NCBI RefSeq assembly: GCF_905404315.1
Contig: NC_066269.1
Span: 12,523,501 to 12,587,500, forward strand
DNA length: 64,000 nt
Source of the DNA: Leptidea sinapis
Taxonomy: Eukaryota > Arthropoda > Insecta > Lepidoptera > Pieridae
Direction: 5' to 3'
Shown: positions 21,495-34,158 of the stretch, piece after piece
How positions within the stretch are numbered: position 1 is the stretch's first letter
Layout: each line of letters starts with the position of its first letter
Notes under the pieces: generated by a model
Database searches by the model: none
Told to the model about the DNA's origin: nothing
What the model saw: only the letters and a program-made list of their open reading frames with translations
Made by a program: the position numbers and the translations under genes

Positions 21495-23318
21495 AGTCGT
21501 AAATGAAATGTCTTGACTAGAACAACAAAACCTACTTTGATTTTATGAGGAATAGTATTTGAATTAGTGTTTGTTTTAAGCTTTTTAAGTGTTTGTATGT
21601 CCAGAAATCTACGCCGATACAATATGATCTTTTGAAGACAAACAGTCTTCATTATATGGTTTTATGAATCATAATAAGATAAACTTCATATAAACTTAGC
21701 AGAAAAAGCGTATCTTCTTATATTAGACCTTGTGATTTATGTGTGTAAGAAATATACCAAGTAATCAACTAATTTTACTATGTCTTGATTTATAAAAATT
21801 GTAAATGAATTCAACGGATACTAGAAATAAAGAAAATTAATTACTGAAAGTGACTGAAAGTACTCTTGTTGAAGACAAAAAATATTTAACAAAAATGTCC
21901 CATTTGAAATTCGTTAATATTTAAAATATGTTAAACAATTTATTTGACATTATGGCTTCGAACCGGACCGTCTAAAGGGAATTCGGCTTATAGAAAATTT
22001 TATTTGTAAGTAGAAAATTGAAAATTCTTCGCCTAATTCTTCAAAACAAGACTTAAGATATTTAGATATTTGCCGAGTCTTTCATTATTTTAATGTTCTA
22101 TTTGTTTTATGAATAAAAGTGTTTTTAAGGTGACGTTTGTTAACAGCAATCACTTGTAACAATCCCCCTATATTTCTTATAGGTGCATAAATTTAACTTG
22201 CTCACAGCCTAGCGAAACTCTCTAAGAAAAAAGCGAAACACATCGATTGTGTGAAACGTGCAGTCATTGATAGATTGACAGATGACGGCTATAATCTTCT
22301 AAAAAACGGATACAGCCGAACTACATTACGTTTTAAGCAACCGTTCACTTTCAACCTTAGCCGGATTATACTTCGTCGGACTATTTCAAACTTATTTTAA
22401 TCTCATTGCACGTTTCACACTAAATCAAATTTCAATTTCTATTTAGGCAGTCCCTTATTGCGTAGTATTTACATCCTCTTTACTTGTGTATTGATGCTCC
22501 CAGATCAAACGCACGTATCCGTTGAAAAGTTCTTGACAGAAACGCAATTGTATACAGTGAATGAACAATTCCTGTTAAACTGTATCAAAATTTATGTCAA
22601 AAAGTGTAAATGTTGGTAACATTATAACACGAACTGTTTTGTTTAGTGAACAACGCAACAATCTTAACATGCACTTACGAAATTTAATTTCCGTCAGCGA
22701 GAAAACGGGGCTCCTTTATTGTCATGAATTAGTAGAGCCTTCGACAAGTGCAATAAATCAGGGGTGAACAGGTAACTTGCTATTTTAATTGCTACCGTAA
22801 TGACATTGAGTAAACGGTTTCGTAACGTGCTTAGGAAGTTGAGAACGTAATATAGCGCGGCCAGTATACAACATAATATAAAAGCTACTTGACATTTGAC
22901 AATCTGAAACATAATTTTTGCTCACTTCAGAGATTACTAATTTTCTATCAAGGCCTGTAAAACTGTCATCAATGACGGGTTCATACTTTTTAATGTTAAC
23001 ATTTTCATAGCGCTGTTTACTAATTACAATTGAATTTTTTAGCTTTCTATACTATATATTTATCTGACTTAGGAGGGGCTTATAACATTATTTGTGTGGC
23101 TATCTGTGTGTCTTTTTCCTGATAAGAAACATACATTAAGGATGTTAGTGTTTTCCCCATATTATGTCGAACTTAGTTCGAAAGCCAATACCGAGCAAAA
23201 ACCGCCAGACCATGGAATCAAGACATACCCTCAAGTAGAAGAATCTAGCCAGGCTATTTAAGACCCAAGCAGTACACAGGTAAGATTAAAAGGTGTTCTT
23301 ATTCCAGATGCCTTTGCC
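21495..23318. other. AT-rich DNA without recognised genes
   Basis: I see no coding region. A short inverted repeat (GTGTGAAACGTGCA at about 22240, its complement at about 22408) encloses some 170 bp and might mark a small decayed MITE. Confidence 0.4.
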
Positions 23319-23319
23319 T

Positions 23320-23558
23320 ATTTATTTCGAAGGAAGTTAATTCCACAGCTATACAGTACGTGGGAGAAAGTTCACTGAAAACCGCACTGTGGAGGACCGC
23401 CACAAATCCAGATGGTAGGGATGATATGATAATTTGTAGAGTGTCGTGAGACAGTGGAATTCAGCGGCAGGGATCAGGTGAAACAGCTCTTCGCAAGCAC
23501 TCCCCGTGATAAATGCTGTCTCTACGCAACGCCAAGTGATCGAGCAGTTCACAGAGCA
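23320..23558 (-). pseudogene. LINE 3' fragment (Jockey/CR1-group)
   Basis: Minus strand shows EELFHLIPAAEFHC, HLDLWRSSTVRFSVNFLPR and upstream ALRRDSIYHGEC-type sequence in another frame, matching the family at 32397 and 61420. It is truncated at both ends and frameshifted. Confidence 0.7.
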
Positions 23559-23921
23559 TAATTGAAATTATTAAAAAAAATATGGAAGAGCAGATAAACT
23601 GGGTACATATTCTACGATTTATACCAGGACATACCTTAATTTTTACAATAATTCTCGTTTGAGCTTCCGTGCAAAAAATGTCTTGAAAAAAATATTCACA
23701 CATTTCAATTCGGAGGAGCCAAGTGATTGGAGAAATTGCCTATATTTTACCAGTAAATTCGATGAATGACTCGCACTTGGAGATGGATAGTTCGACGTCG
23801 AGGGACTTTATATTATGTATGTGGGTTTGCACAGTCACAATAGGCATGGCGCGATAGTGATATGTCGACAAACAGTTTTTAACATACACGATAAGATCTA
23901 GTTTCTTTGTCATGTCACTTA

Positions 23922-24450
23922 ACATCATCGTCAATATCATCAGGCAGAAGATGTCCATTGCTGGTTTCAACAAAGGCTTCCCCCAAAGATTTCCACAACG
24001 ATCGCTCCTGCGCTGCCAACAACTCATCCAATATATTCCGGCGATCTTGACCAGATACAAATAGTCAAATAGCAGTAATGAGATCTTGACCAGATTGCCG
24101 GTCTATCTTGTGGGGTACCTACCAAAACTGCGTCTTCCGGTACGTGGTCGCCAGTCGAGGACTTTACTGCCCCAACACCCATCTGTCCGTCGAGTTATGT
24201 GCACTGCCACTTCAGTTTCAAAATCATTTGGGCTATGTTAGTAACTTTGGATCTCCTACGGATCTCCTCATTTCTGATTCGATCTCGCAGAGAATCTCCG
24301 AGCATAGCCCTCTCCATTGCCCTCTCCTTTGCCCTCTGAGCGACCATGAGCTTTCTAATAAGGCCGATAGTTAGCGACCACATCTGCGTACCGTTAGTCA
24401 TTACTGGCAATACACACTGGTTGAAAACCTTCGTCTTCAGACACTGTAGT
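23922..24450 (-). pseudogene. RTE-type LINE C-terminal fragment
   Basis: Minus-strand translation includes LKTKVFNQCVLPVMTNGTQMWSL in the expected place, then AQRAKERAMERAMLGDSLRD, RIRNEEIRRRSKVTNIAQ and, in another frame, LVKIAGIYW near the 3' end. These are the post-RT domain of RTE elements. The 3' end at about 23922-23945 carries the degenerate ATG-type microsatellite typical of RTE tails. Around 24060-24085 a short duplicated or inserted piece interrupts the frame. It is 5'-truncated near 24450. Confidence 0.75.
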
Positions 24451-25753
24451 ATTTGGGAGAAGGTTAAAAAAATAACACAACATGAAAAACATAACCTTGA
24501 CAAAACTTCGTATGGCGTTACATAACGTGCTACTTCCCTACATACATACATTACTTTTCACTCGTCAATCTAAAACTTAATATTGAATGTCTCATGATCC
24601 TCTAATGCTAATTGCAGTATGCCATTCAATCTCTGGTTAAAGTAATTAAACTATTTAAATTTCCTTTTAATAGAAGATTTCAAGTGTTATGATTGAAGAT
24701 ATTTTGGAACTCTGCATCTATTTTCAAGCGCAAAATTAAAAGTCATTTTATTAAATAATATGGTTTTTTCTTTTTTGATAATAGTTGCTGTATATAAAAT
24801 TTAATTTTTTGTTTATAATAATAAGCTTTTTTATATTTTATGTATGTACTTAACAACGAAATTGTCTTATTTTAATAATGTTATTATGTACTTATATTAT
24901 ATTATATAATTAAGTTAATTAATTGCATGTCGATTTAGCCCGTACATGGGGTATACGATGTTAAATAATATAATTAATTAATGTGTGAATATACCATAAG
25001 GCAACACATTGTATGCAAGTTGGGCTTCCTACTAGATAAATAAATAAAACAAAGATTGTATTCTAATAAATCGACGATTAGTTGATTAGTACACCCTTTA
25101 CCATAAAAAAAGTTGTCAGAACTGGGGATTAACAACGATCTAACCATCAATACCAAATTACCAGCAACCAATATAGCACTTAAGATTATAATGCGCGTAG
25201 AACATATTATGTGTTATATAAAATTATTCACTACTTCATTACCACGAATCACTTCAAAATGCAGCGAGAAACCATTCGGTGTATTTAGTTCACCGTGAGA
25301 ATCAGAGTCATCTGAGCTCAAAGTCTATTTGCATATTTTGAGAACTCTCTCAACTGTAAATGTACTCTGAGCGTATGCGAGAACAAGGACATTGTGAGGT
25401 ATTGCAATTTCCAGTTCAATCTGGATTCTATTCCGTCATGATACAGAAAATAATATTTCCGTACTTACTACTTACTTGCAATTGATTGTTTCTGTCCATT
25501 TGCAATACTATTATTTTTTAAACAATTGCATTGTTTAAAAAAAATTACACAAAGTCACATTTTAGTTTGTATGATTGTCATTTGTTTTTACAATGTTTGT
25601 GCATTGAATTTATCTCTACGAAATTCTATACTAATCGAAGTCTACGGTATTTTGTGTGATTGTCATTTGCTTTTACACTGTGGCAATTTTTTGAAAGTTG
25701 TGTGGCAAAAATTTTATATTGTAGCCCATGATAATCCTAGTAAGATACTCATA
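24451..25753. other. AT-rich DNA without recognised genes
   Basis: No supported gene. Two direct repeats of about 29 bases (GTATGATTGTCATTTG-type and a close copy) lie at about 25569 and 25654. Confidence 0.4.
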
Positions 25754-26031
25754 CTAGTGGTAGGCTCCTTTCACCGGATGCCGGCTAGAGTATGGGTACC
25801 ACTACGGCGTCTATTTCTGCCGTGAAGCAGAAATGTGTAAGCATTACTGTGTTTTAGTCCGAAGGGCGCCGTAGCTAGTGAAATTACTGGGCAAATTAGA
25901 CTTAACATCTTATGTCTCAAGGTGACAAGCGCTGTTGTAGTGCCGCTCAGAATTTTTGGGTATATCACTGGATTATAATGGGAAAGGCGTATCAATTACC
26001 ATCAGCTGAACGTCCTGCTTGTCTCGACCTT
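25754..26031 (+). repeat. Dispersed lepidopteran-type repeat, longest copy
   Basis: The most complete member here. It runs from GGCTCCTTTCACCGGATGCC through TTTCTGCCGTGAAGCAG and AGTGCCGCTCAGAAT to CATCAGCTGAACGTCCTGC. I recognise the phrases as widespread in lepidopteran genomes but cannot assign a named family. Confidence 0.6.
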
Positions 26032-27104
26032 ATTATTTTGAAATGCTCAAAGCTTTCCATATAAATATGCAAGCAATACGTAGGACTAACTTGAAGTAAA
26101 CTTATAAATAATTAAAGCAAAATATTGCTAAGCAAATAACGTAAGCAGTTTGTTCAGTTAAAGACTTTAAAGAAACTAAAGGAAACAATGCAACAAAATA
26201 TATAGAGCAAGGTTAAACTTAGCCTTGTTACAGTTTATTGGAACACGGCAACAATATAGTTAAGATTAAACTTAACCAACTTTCAAGCGCTCAACTTTAA
26301 CGACGCCTTATGAATATTCACGTTATAGAAAAGAAATCTGTAAAACTTTGTAACGATGCAGCTTTGTGTTAGCAAGCATTGATTGCTTTTGAGTACCATA
26401 AATATTAAAACAAGGGAAACTGATAAAGTAATACATTACCTTAACCTTAGTTTAAGATGAAATGCTAAAGAAACTAAAAATATAGACTCAAAAGTCTGAT
26501 GACGTCCAGATGTGGATTAGATAAAGTTCTATGTTAAGAAGCCTATATTTTATAACTGGAAACATTTTTCCTGCAGTTTTAATTTTGTTATATTTTTTCT
26601 TATGAACCAATGAAAACGAAACAAACACTAAATTCTAAACTGAATCCAAATCGTGTTTTTTTTTTAATTAGCAGGAAATGAGTTCAGAAAAACAAAAGAA
26701 AATTATTTAAATAAATTTTATGGGATTCATTGTATGTAAAAGTACCATAAGTACTTTGAATTCCACGTGAACAAAGTTCCTTATTAATTAAATGTGTGTT
26801 GTGAAAAATATGGAAAACATTTTCTTATAAAAACTATTAGCTTATAACATGTTTAGCAGCAATATACAGCGAATAAGCATTTTTTTTAATATTCAGTATC
26901 TGATTTAATTAAGTGTCCGGAGATGTATTTCGAAATTAATAAATAGTACCTTAAAATTCTTTGTGTTAAGTTTCAGCAGCGCTTTGTGTTGTAGAAATCT
27001 ATGACTTGAAATGTAATAAGACGCAAAGCATAGCTGGAAATGAAAATAAAAGTGAAATGAGACGTGTTTCTGTTGATGTGTATATAATTGCAGACCAGTG
27101 TTGC
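26032..27104. other. AT-rich DNA without recognised genes
   Basis: Nothing beyond AT-rich sequence and short homopolymers is visible. Confidence 0.35.
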
Positions 27105-27527
27105 CTTATATCTTTGATTCACTCCAACTAGATATCGCAAGCGTAGCAAAGTGTGGCAACTTATACTACGCCCAATTGGGCGTACTCGAGAGAGTCTGGA
27201 ACAAATTGTGACGTTAACGTGCCACATGTTCCGTTAAACTTTGCTTATTATTGAAACTTAAATGCCGGGTTATGTAGTAAAACTTTGTAAAGATAATACT
27301 ACAAGAAATAAGAAAGACACTGGGATCACAATATATTTACTCACGATGACATTTATACAGTTGATAACCTGCTCAACCCCAATATTTGCATATTAGGAAA
27401 TTGACTTGAGATTTGTATTCAAATATTTGTGTATTAATCCCAATGTGAGGATTATCACAATCATAACACATTGTTTATTTGTGGTATCTAGTTGGAGCGT
27501 AGCAGAGACCGATCCTTAATCTAAGAT
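27105..27527. mobile_element. TIR MITE, first copy (decayed left end)
   Basis: About 230 bp (27105-27335) match 40655-40880 in direct orientation, including CTACAAGAAATAA and GACACTGGGATCAC. The right end (TCTAGTTGGAGCG, GCAGAGACCGATCCTTAATC) is the inverted form of the left end of the copy at 40626. The left TIR here is poorly preserved. No coding capacity. Confidence 0.6.
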
Positions 27528-28637
27528 TTAAATATATCAGAATCGTCATTATTAAGTGTCGTAGATGACAAAAACGATACAGCTAGCTGTAAAATTTATA
27601 ATTTAAATAAAGAACTCTGTATTCAGAGCACAATGACTACGTGACATAGTTTGTCTTCAAATAATTTCTTTCTTACACTCAGTCAAAGGACCTTTGTGAA
27701 TGCTGGCTAGGTCCCTGTTAACGTGCAATGAAAAATGAATTAGTCTATTTGATAATAATATATGTAACTGAATATACTTTTATGACATTGAATTTGTTAA
27801 TATTATACATAGGTACTAAATGAATTATTAAGTTATTTACGTCTCATATTATGATATCTTAAAATTTTAATTTTATAAATATAAATGATAGCATTGTGAA
27901 ATCCGACATGTATCGGTATAACAGTACGAGTAGTGTTTAGACAATTTTGTAACATATTTTGCATGTCAATTGACGAAACATATTGGATTATCAATAATAT
28001 TATGTTAACATCTTAAGTACAATGTTTCCTGCAAATAAAATTTCATTTCATTTCACTTCATTTCATCATCCAAATATATGTTATTATGAAAACGGATGAC
28101 ATAATATTGTACTGAATTTCATTACAACACTCGTTTGGATGATGTGTTTTAATACCCCTTATTACACAACAGTTGCATAAATAACTATAGGACAATGGAT
28201 GTTTGAATGTTGGCAATAACCTAACTGTTTTAGAATCTTTAATAGAGTATTTAAAGCATGGGTGTTGATAAATGAAATTTCAGTCATATTCACGTGTTAT
28301 ACTTATATTGCGCAGTAAATAGTTCTAAAAACATCCGTCGGCTAAAGAAGCAAAAATTTTCACTAAAAACTCCGAACGTAAAAATGCTTTTGTAAAATTA
28401 ACATGGATTATGTTGCGAATAGCAATGTTTGCGTAACTTTATACCTTCAATGTTTACTTCCACAATAAACTAAAGGGGATTTTGATATTTTATGTGAACA
28501 ATACATTTAACGACTCGTGTGCCTGTATGTACATGTAAGACTTTTGCTGTACAAATAATTGTGCTATTGTTGCGTTGTTTTTACAAATGATTAAATGTTG
28601 CGTCGACACTCTGGCTCCTTATCATGTCCAAGTTACG
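27528..28637. other. AT-rich DNA without recognised genes
   Basis: Contains a simple TTTCA-type pentamer repeat around 28040-28068 and otherwise no feature I can support. Confidence 0.4.
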
Positions 28638-28840
28638 TCAGATTGTGCTGGAGCTGCTGCCTCGACTACCGAAGACAGCAAGCTTGGGAAAAATGTCGGT
28701 CTGTGTGACAATGGTGCCGAGACACTTAACCCGTGGGGCCCAGAGTTTTACTTTCGTTGTTAATTGCTCATGAAGATCTGGAGCATCAACGTCTCCTCGT
28801 AAAATTTTTAGCTGGTCGTAATATCTATCATATAATATAT
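28638..28840 (-). pseudogene. Possible LINE ORF2 C-terminal fragment
   Basis: Minus-strand translation contains KILRGDVDAPDLHEQLTTKV, resembling the region after the RT domain in Jockey/CR1-group LINEs. It is short and truncated at both ends, flanked by a TA-rich near-palindromic stretch (28820-28862). Confidence 0.4.
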
Positions 28841-28871
28841 ATAATATGATATAATATCTATCACCAAGCAA

Positions 28872-29910
28872 AACTGCACTGCTGATAAGTTCCGGTTTGA
28901 AGTACGTGTATGGGTTTTGGTGTAAATCTGTAACCCATCAGTGGCTAAGCTGCCACAAAGCGCGTGGCTCCATGGCCAGTCTTAGGCCGCCGCGCGTTAC
29001 CGACGCCAAGGTCAACGGGCTAGGGTTACACAATAAAATTTATTGCTTTTGAAGTGTTTCGGCTTGTTTATAAAAACGAACGTCAATGCTCTTGTTATTA
29101 AAGAAGCTAGCGCTTTGTTAGATAACATAAACAATCGATACTGCGTAATTTTAACAAATTTTGTTTAAAGTCATGCATATTTTATGATTTTTTTAGATTT
29201 ACCTACAGATTACATTTCGATTATTACTTATAAATGTAGTAATTTTTTTAACTAAAACATACTTCAAAGTTACTAATTAGTAATGAAATAGTTACTAAAT
29301 CATCATTGATAATACAAAAAAGAATTTTTAAATCGACTGCTACAGATAATTTTAACGGCTGACCGCATTTTGACGGCCTATCGTATTTTACACAGATAAA
29401 GTTTTAACAAGAAATATTTTTACTTTTATAGTCTGTTAAATTAGTATCACTGTATCTGGCGTCGTGCAATAGGTGCTGTACGTAGCCAATCACATTACTA
29501 ACATTAAGTACGGCTAAATAGTCATAAAGGAGCGTTGCAACCGAACATCGTATGTGTGTCTTATACAAACAACTATTTTATTCGCTCCTTTGAGCCTCAA
29601 AGGCGCATTGTACGGTCAGGTAATGCAAACAGTATGAATCAAACTCAACATCTTACAGTAATATTTGTTTTTTGATATTGGAGTGATAATTTTTCTTCAT
29701 TTTCGACTAATTATTTATTTTATTAGAAATAAATCATTTTAAATATAATGATTGACATTCTATTTTCTATTACACAATAAGTTAAACTAACAAAATCTTC
29801 GATATTCCGGTTTCCTATGCGTTATAATTCTTAACTATTGGAGCAAGCCATACTCTTCTATGTGGGTAATATTTCCTTGGGAAGTTCCATCGGCTTTACA
29901 ATTTCAGTGT
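28872..29910. other. Intergenic DNA with a GC-rich block
   Basis: 28900-29035 is clearly GC-richer than its surroundings (GTGGCTCCATGGCC, GCCGCCGCGCG). It has no supported reading frame and no assigned family. The remainder is AT-rich and featureless. Confidence 0.4.
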
Positions 29911-30032
29911 TCGGCTCCTTTTCACAGGATGCCGGCTGGATTATGGGTACCACAACGGCGCCTATTTCTGCCGTGAAGCAATGAGTAATTTGTAAACATT
30001 ATTGTGTTTCGGTCTAAAGGGCGCAGTAAATT
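29911..30032 (+). repeat. Dispersed lepidopteran-type repeat, partial copy
   Basis: Left half only of the family seen at 25754-26031 (CACAGGATGCCGGC, TTTCTGCCGTGAAGC, GTGTTTCGGTCTAAAGG). Confidence 0.6.
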
Positions 30033-31085
30033 TGATTTAAGAAAAAATAATTGATTAAAAATATTTCAAATATTCAAAGGAATATTCCAAATAAGTAGCT
30101 AACAAAATTTATATCCACAGAATTTTACAATTTTTGCCATTCAAATTCAAGAAGGAACAATAATATATTAAAACACTTCAATAAATAATATTTTAACTTG
30201 TACTACAGAAGGCAAAAGTAATTCGAAGGTGCTAAATCGTTCCTAAGCACGTCAGCCATTAACATAAAATGCATACAACCACAGCAGCTGTTGAGGAAAT
30301 AATTTTGTTTGCTTCAATTTTATTTAAACTTTTCAGTAAGTTGTGTTTGTTTCACTAAATTTGTTGCAAGTAATTTCAAGTTTAAAGTATAAAACGTTAA
30401 CAGTGAGATGTTTCTTGAAATTATTTTAATGTCCTGTTTTTTATTAATTTATTTACTTATTTATTAAATATATAATATGTGGATTGTTTTAAGCCAAGTG
30501 GTAGGTAAAACGAAAAGTATTATCAAATCAAATAAAAATAACTTTACTTATGTAGGTCACGGAATTGATAGTTATGAATGTAAAAAAATCTTATTGAATT
30601 TACCGCTACTTCATAAAGGGTTGAGCTAATAAGAAGAAGTAGCAAGAAACTCATTGCCACGCTTTTAAATCAACATTTACATTTTCATCGTTTTACGAAT
30701 CATTACAATTACAATCTATATACTGATGCAAAAAAAATATTCAAATGTGAAATAGTCCAATGCCTTACGCGAGTAAGTCAAAAAAGTAAATGTAAGTTAA
30801 TACAAAACAAAAGTTATTGAGAACAATAGCTGCATCATCCACACACACCGTAAATAAATAAAGGTATTTTGCGAGCATTTTATAAGCGATTATAAAAAAA
30901 TATAACTTTTTAGAATCTGTGTCGGTACTATCTAATCTTTTATCTAAGTACTAAGTTTTAACTGGGTAAAAATATTACAACATAATTAACAGATTATTTA
31001 TTTTATCTGAGATATCTTGCTTGATTTTATATAAAATTCTTCTGTTTTTCTTTCGTAACACCAAAGCTTTTACATCAATTCCTAC
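30033..31085. other. AT-rich DNA without recognised genes
   Basis: No supported gene. A short stretch at 30600-30660 (AAGAAGTAGCAAGAAACTC) resembles the 3' region of LINE relics at 46440 and 51535, but it is too short to classify. Confidence 0.35.
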
Positions 31086-31089
31086 GCTT

Positions 31090-31560
31090 AAATACTATAC
31101 TATTCTCTTGTAAGATCTCAGGTTGAATACAATTCGGTAGGCTGGTGATTATTACAAAATTCCCTACTACAAAAGTTCATCACTAGGATTGAGTCAGTGA
31201 AAAAAAAAAAATATCCAAGTTGAGTTTTGTTACTAATAATTACACTATTATGAGTTACAAAGACAAATTAAAATTCTTCAATATGAAAACCTAAGAATTG
31301 CGAAGAAATGCATCACATATTCTTCTCTTATATATATTATTAAATAATCAATCAGACTGTCCATTACTTCTATCTATGATTGGATTATGTGTATCACCTT
31401 ATCCTTGTCGTATTAGTACATATCTGCCAGTACATGTACGTTTCTTCAGAAACAACTATGGCTCAAATTCACCTATCCAACTTATTTCAAAATAATATAA
31501 CAGTAAATTCCATAGTATTAGTAGTTTAGATATAAATTTTAATACATTTGGCAAATTTAA
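31090..31560 (+). pseudogene. LINE ORF2 C-terminal relic (Jockey/CR1-group)
   Basis: Several frames together give the order expected after the RT domain. Near 31110 is SQVEYNSVGW, resembling the LVRSxLEY motif. Near 31170 is a weak IESVxKK segment. From 31298 comes LLLYILLNNQSDCPLLLSMI and then FFRNNYGSNSPIQLISK. Frameshifts separate the pieces. The segment is plus-strand, truncated and inactive. Confidence 0.5.
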
Positions 31561-32396
31561 AAAATAATCTTTTGAACCCATATAATTTGGATGTATAAAA
31601 TTATAGTTTTTAGTAATAGTGAACACATATTGTAGTAGTATTACTTACAATAATAAATGAAGGCAACGCTGTGCATACCTATAAGTTAGATATACAAATA
31701 TTAAATATAAGAAATGTTATATTATAAGTAGTCATAATATTAATTGTATATCTAGTTGGTAAGCCCTTTTTAATAAATAAATATCTCATTATTTCAAACG
31801 TGCCGAAGCTTATAAAAGTTAAAGTATTAAGTAAGTGAAGGCATTCGTATGCAATAAAATTTGAAGTATTGTCCAGGTAAGTTGACACTAAGCTTAAAAC
31901 ATTTTTAAAATATTATAAAACTACTTGTCCATAGCATCGATTGAAATGAATGAGTTGGGATAAATATTTAATTTTTAAAATATCTTTATGTACATTAACA
32001 TAAGGATCAGTTCAGAATACGTTTTTTCTTCTCTTTCTTCTCATCTCACGACCACACTGTTAAGAACTTAGAAGAAGAACTACATTAATATACCCAACAC
32101 CAATTAGTTTATTTCACTACGAGATCTGCAAGGATTGAGAACCTAAGTCCGGCTGTAGATTTTGAGCAGATGCTCTTCGTCCCAATGGGATTTTCTTAAT
32201 AAATTTCCTCTATTTATCCGGCGTTGAATTGGAGTTCAAAATAATGAGTTTGCATTATAACCATAACTTAAAAATTAGACTGAATTTTTTATTACTGAGT
32301 AGTACCTCTATTATCTTTGCCAATAGCTAACAATAATCTACGAATATTTTTAATTTAAATTAAAAAGATAAAGAGATCTACAAATATATCTAATAT
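31561..32396. other. AT-rich DNA without recognised genes
   Basis: Nothing supported; short A/T runs only. Confidence 0.35.
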
Positions 32397-32818
32397 CCCA
32401 GTGCTCTGTGAACGGCTGGATCACTTGGCGTAGAGACGTCGCTTCATTGTGTGTCTTCTACCGCATTTATCACGGGGAGTGTTCCGAAGAGCTGTTTAAC
32501 CTGATTCCTGCCGCCGAATTCCACCTTCGCACGACACGCCACAAGTTAGGATATCATCCTCACCATCGGGATGTGTGGCGGTCCTCCACAGTGCGGTTTT
32601 CAAGGAGCTTTCTTCCACGTACTACAAAGCTGTGGAATGAGCTTTCTTGTGCGGTGTTTCCGGGACGATACGACATGGGTTCCTTCAAAAAAAGCGCGTA
32701 CACCTTCCTTAAAGGCCGGCAACGCTCCTGTGATTCCTCTGGTGTTGCAAGAGATTGTGGGCGGCGGTAATCACTTAACAACAGGTGACCCGTACGCTCG
32801 TTTGTCAAAAAAAAAAAT
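32397..32818 (+). pseudogene. LINE 3' end (Jockey/CR1-group), well preserved
   Basis: One frame (32408-32770) gives ASLCVFYRIYHGECSEELF, LIPAAEFHLRTTRHKLGYHP, DVWRSSTVRFSRSFLPRTTK and FPGRYDMGSFKKSAYTFLKG, then GVARDCGRR and a stop. The 3' UTR contains CAGGTGACCCGTACGCTCG and ends in an A-run at 32807-32818. This is the C-terminal tail of ORF2 plus the 3' end of an abundant LINE. Other copies are at 61420, 45423, 7150, 14054, 23320, 51262 and stubs at 40424 and 44189. It is 5'-truncated, as is normal for incomplete target-primed reverse transcription. Confidence 0.75.
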
Positions 32819-33674
32819 ATACCTATATATAAAATGCATATTTTTAATTAATTATTCAAAACATCTTCGTTAATATACACATAACAGAATGATTAATCAG
32901 ATAATTCCCCTTACAATGTCATCTTCACACTTTTCGTCTCTAGTAAATAAACTTCCCAAATGTACAAACTACTTCACAATAATAATATGTTCCATTCTGT
33001 CACGATCAATCATAATACTATATTATGTCATATATTTATCTCGTTTTTTTTAACTTTAATTCCATTATTTTCCAATAACTATGATAAGATAAAAAAGAAA
33101 AGTAGAACTTTGCCATGTTATTGTACTGAATGCTAGGGGGACTACGATTGATTTGGGATATAAATAGAATTCTTCCTTATGTTCACTCGGACAAAAGAAT
33201 GTGGTCGCTTACATCGTGAAAGGTCAAGAGATTTAAAGTAATGACAGTGATTTATCAGTGAGACAACAACGTCCAAACGTAACTATGAATTGATAGAATC
33301 TTACATTTAATAATAGATTTTCAGTTTATTTAAGTCCGAAGTCCGAACACATTACACCGTTACAACACAGAAAGTACATTGAATATATAAAATTGTCTTT
33401 GGATTATTTAGTGTACTTATCATCTTAAAGCCTTTAGTGTAATATTAGTAGCTGATTATAGATACTTGTATATATAATATTTTAGTTCAGTCCGAAGTCG
33501 GGCGAACAATATTAAACTATTTATCAATGTTTTATTACTATGTTATTGTTAAATATAGTATTTTATAAGTTAATTTTAATTGCTATTAAGTCTTTAATAA
33601 CTGCTTTGACCTTTCCTTTATGTAAATATAAATCTAATTACTAATAGTACGGCTATTTGAATTATGATTATATA
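32819..33674. other. AT-rich DNA without recognised genes
   Basis: No supported gene or RNA. Two TTCAGT/AAGTCCGAAGTC-like phrases recur at about 33325 and 33485. Confidence 0.35.
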
Positions 33675-34045
33675 ATGAATTAGCTGACCCGACAGACATT
33701 GTTCTGTACACAATAAATAAAATACTGTATTTTATGAATTTGTCAATAATATTTTATAACATCGAGAATAATTTCGTAAAATAATATGCTCCCGTTTGTT
33801 ATAATGAAATTTTTTCACAGCATACTGTCAAACCATCCGTCAATATATTCTTTCATAGAAAATACGTCCACACAAAACAAATATTAGATATAAAAATAAT
33901 AATGGGTCCAAATCGAAATAAAAACTATCCTATCTCTCAAGTTGGACTAAACTGCACTCCATGAAGTAATCCCCATTAAAATCCATTCATTGGTTTAGGA
34001 GTTCACTGAAATCAAACATTAGGGTACTGGATTTATATATATTAA
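33675..34045 (+). repeat. Dispersed lepidopteran-type repeat
   Basis: Begins GCTGACCCGACAGACATTG and includes CTCAAGTTGGACTAAACTGC and ATTGGTTTAGGAGTTCA. The phrases are familiar from lepidopteran interspersed repeats. There is no coding content, and the family name is not determined from this sequence. Confidence 0.5.
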
Positions 34046-34158
34046 GCTTTTCATTATTATATTTTATGTATGTATGTCATATTGAATACTCAAATAATGA
34101 GTGGAAAATTAAAATGCCCTATGGTATTTGTCAATATTAATCTTACCTAACCTTCAAA

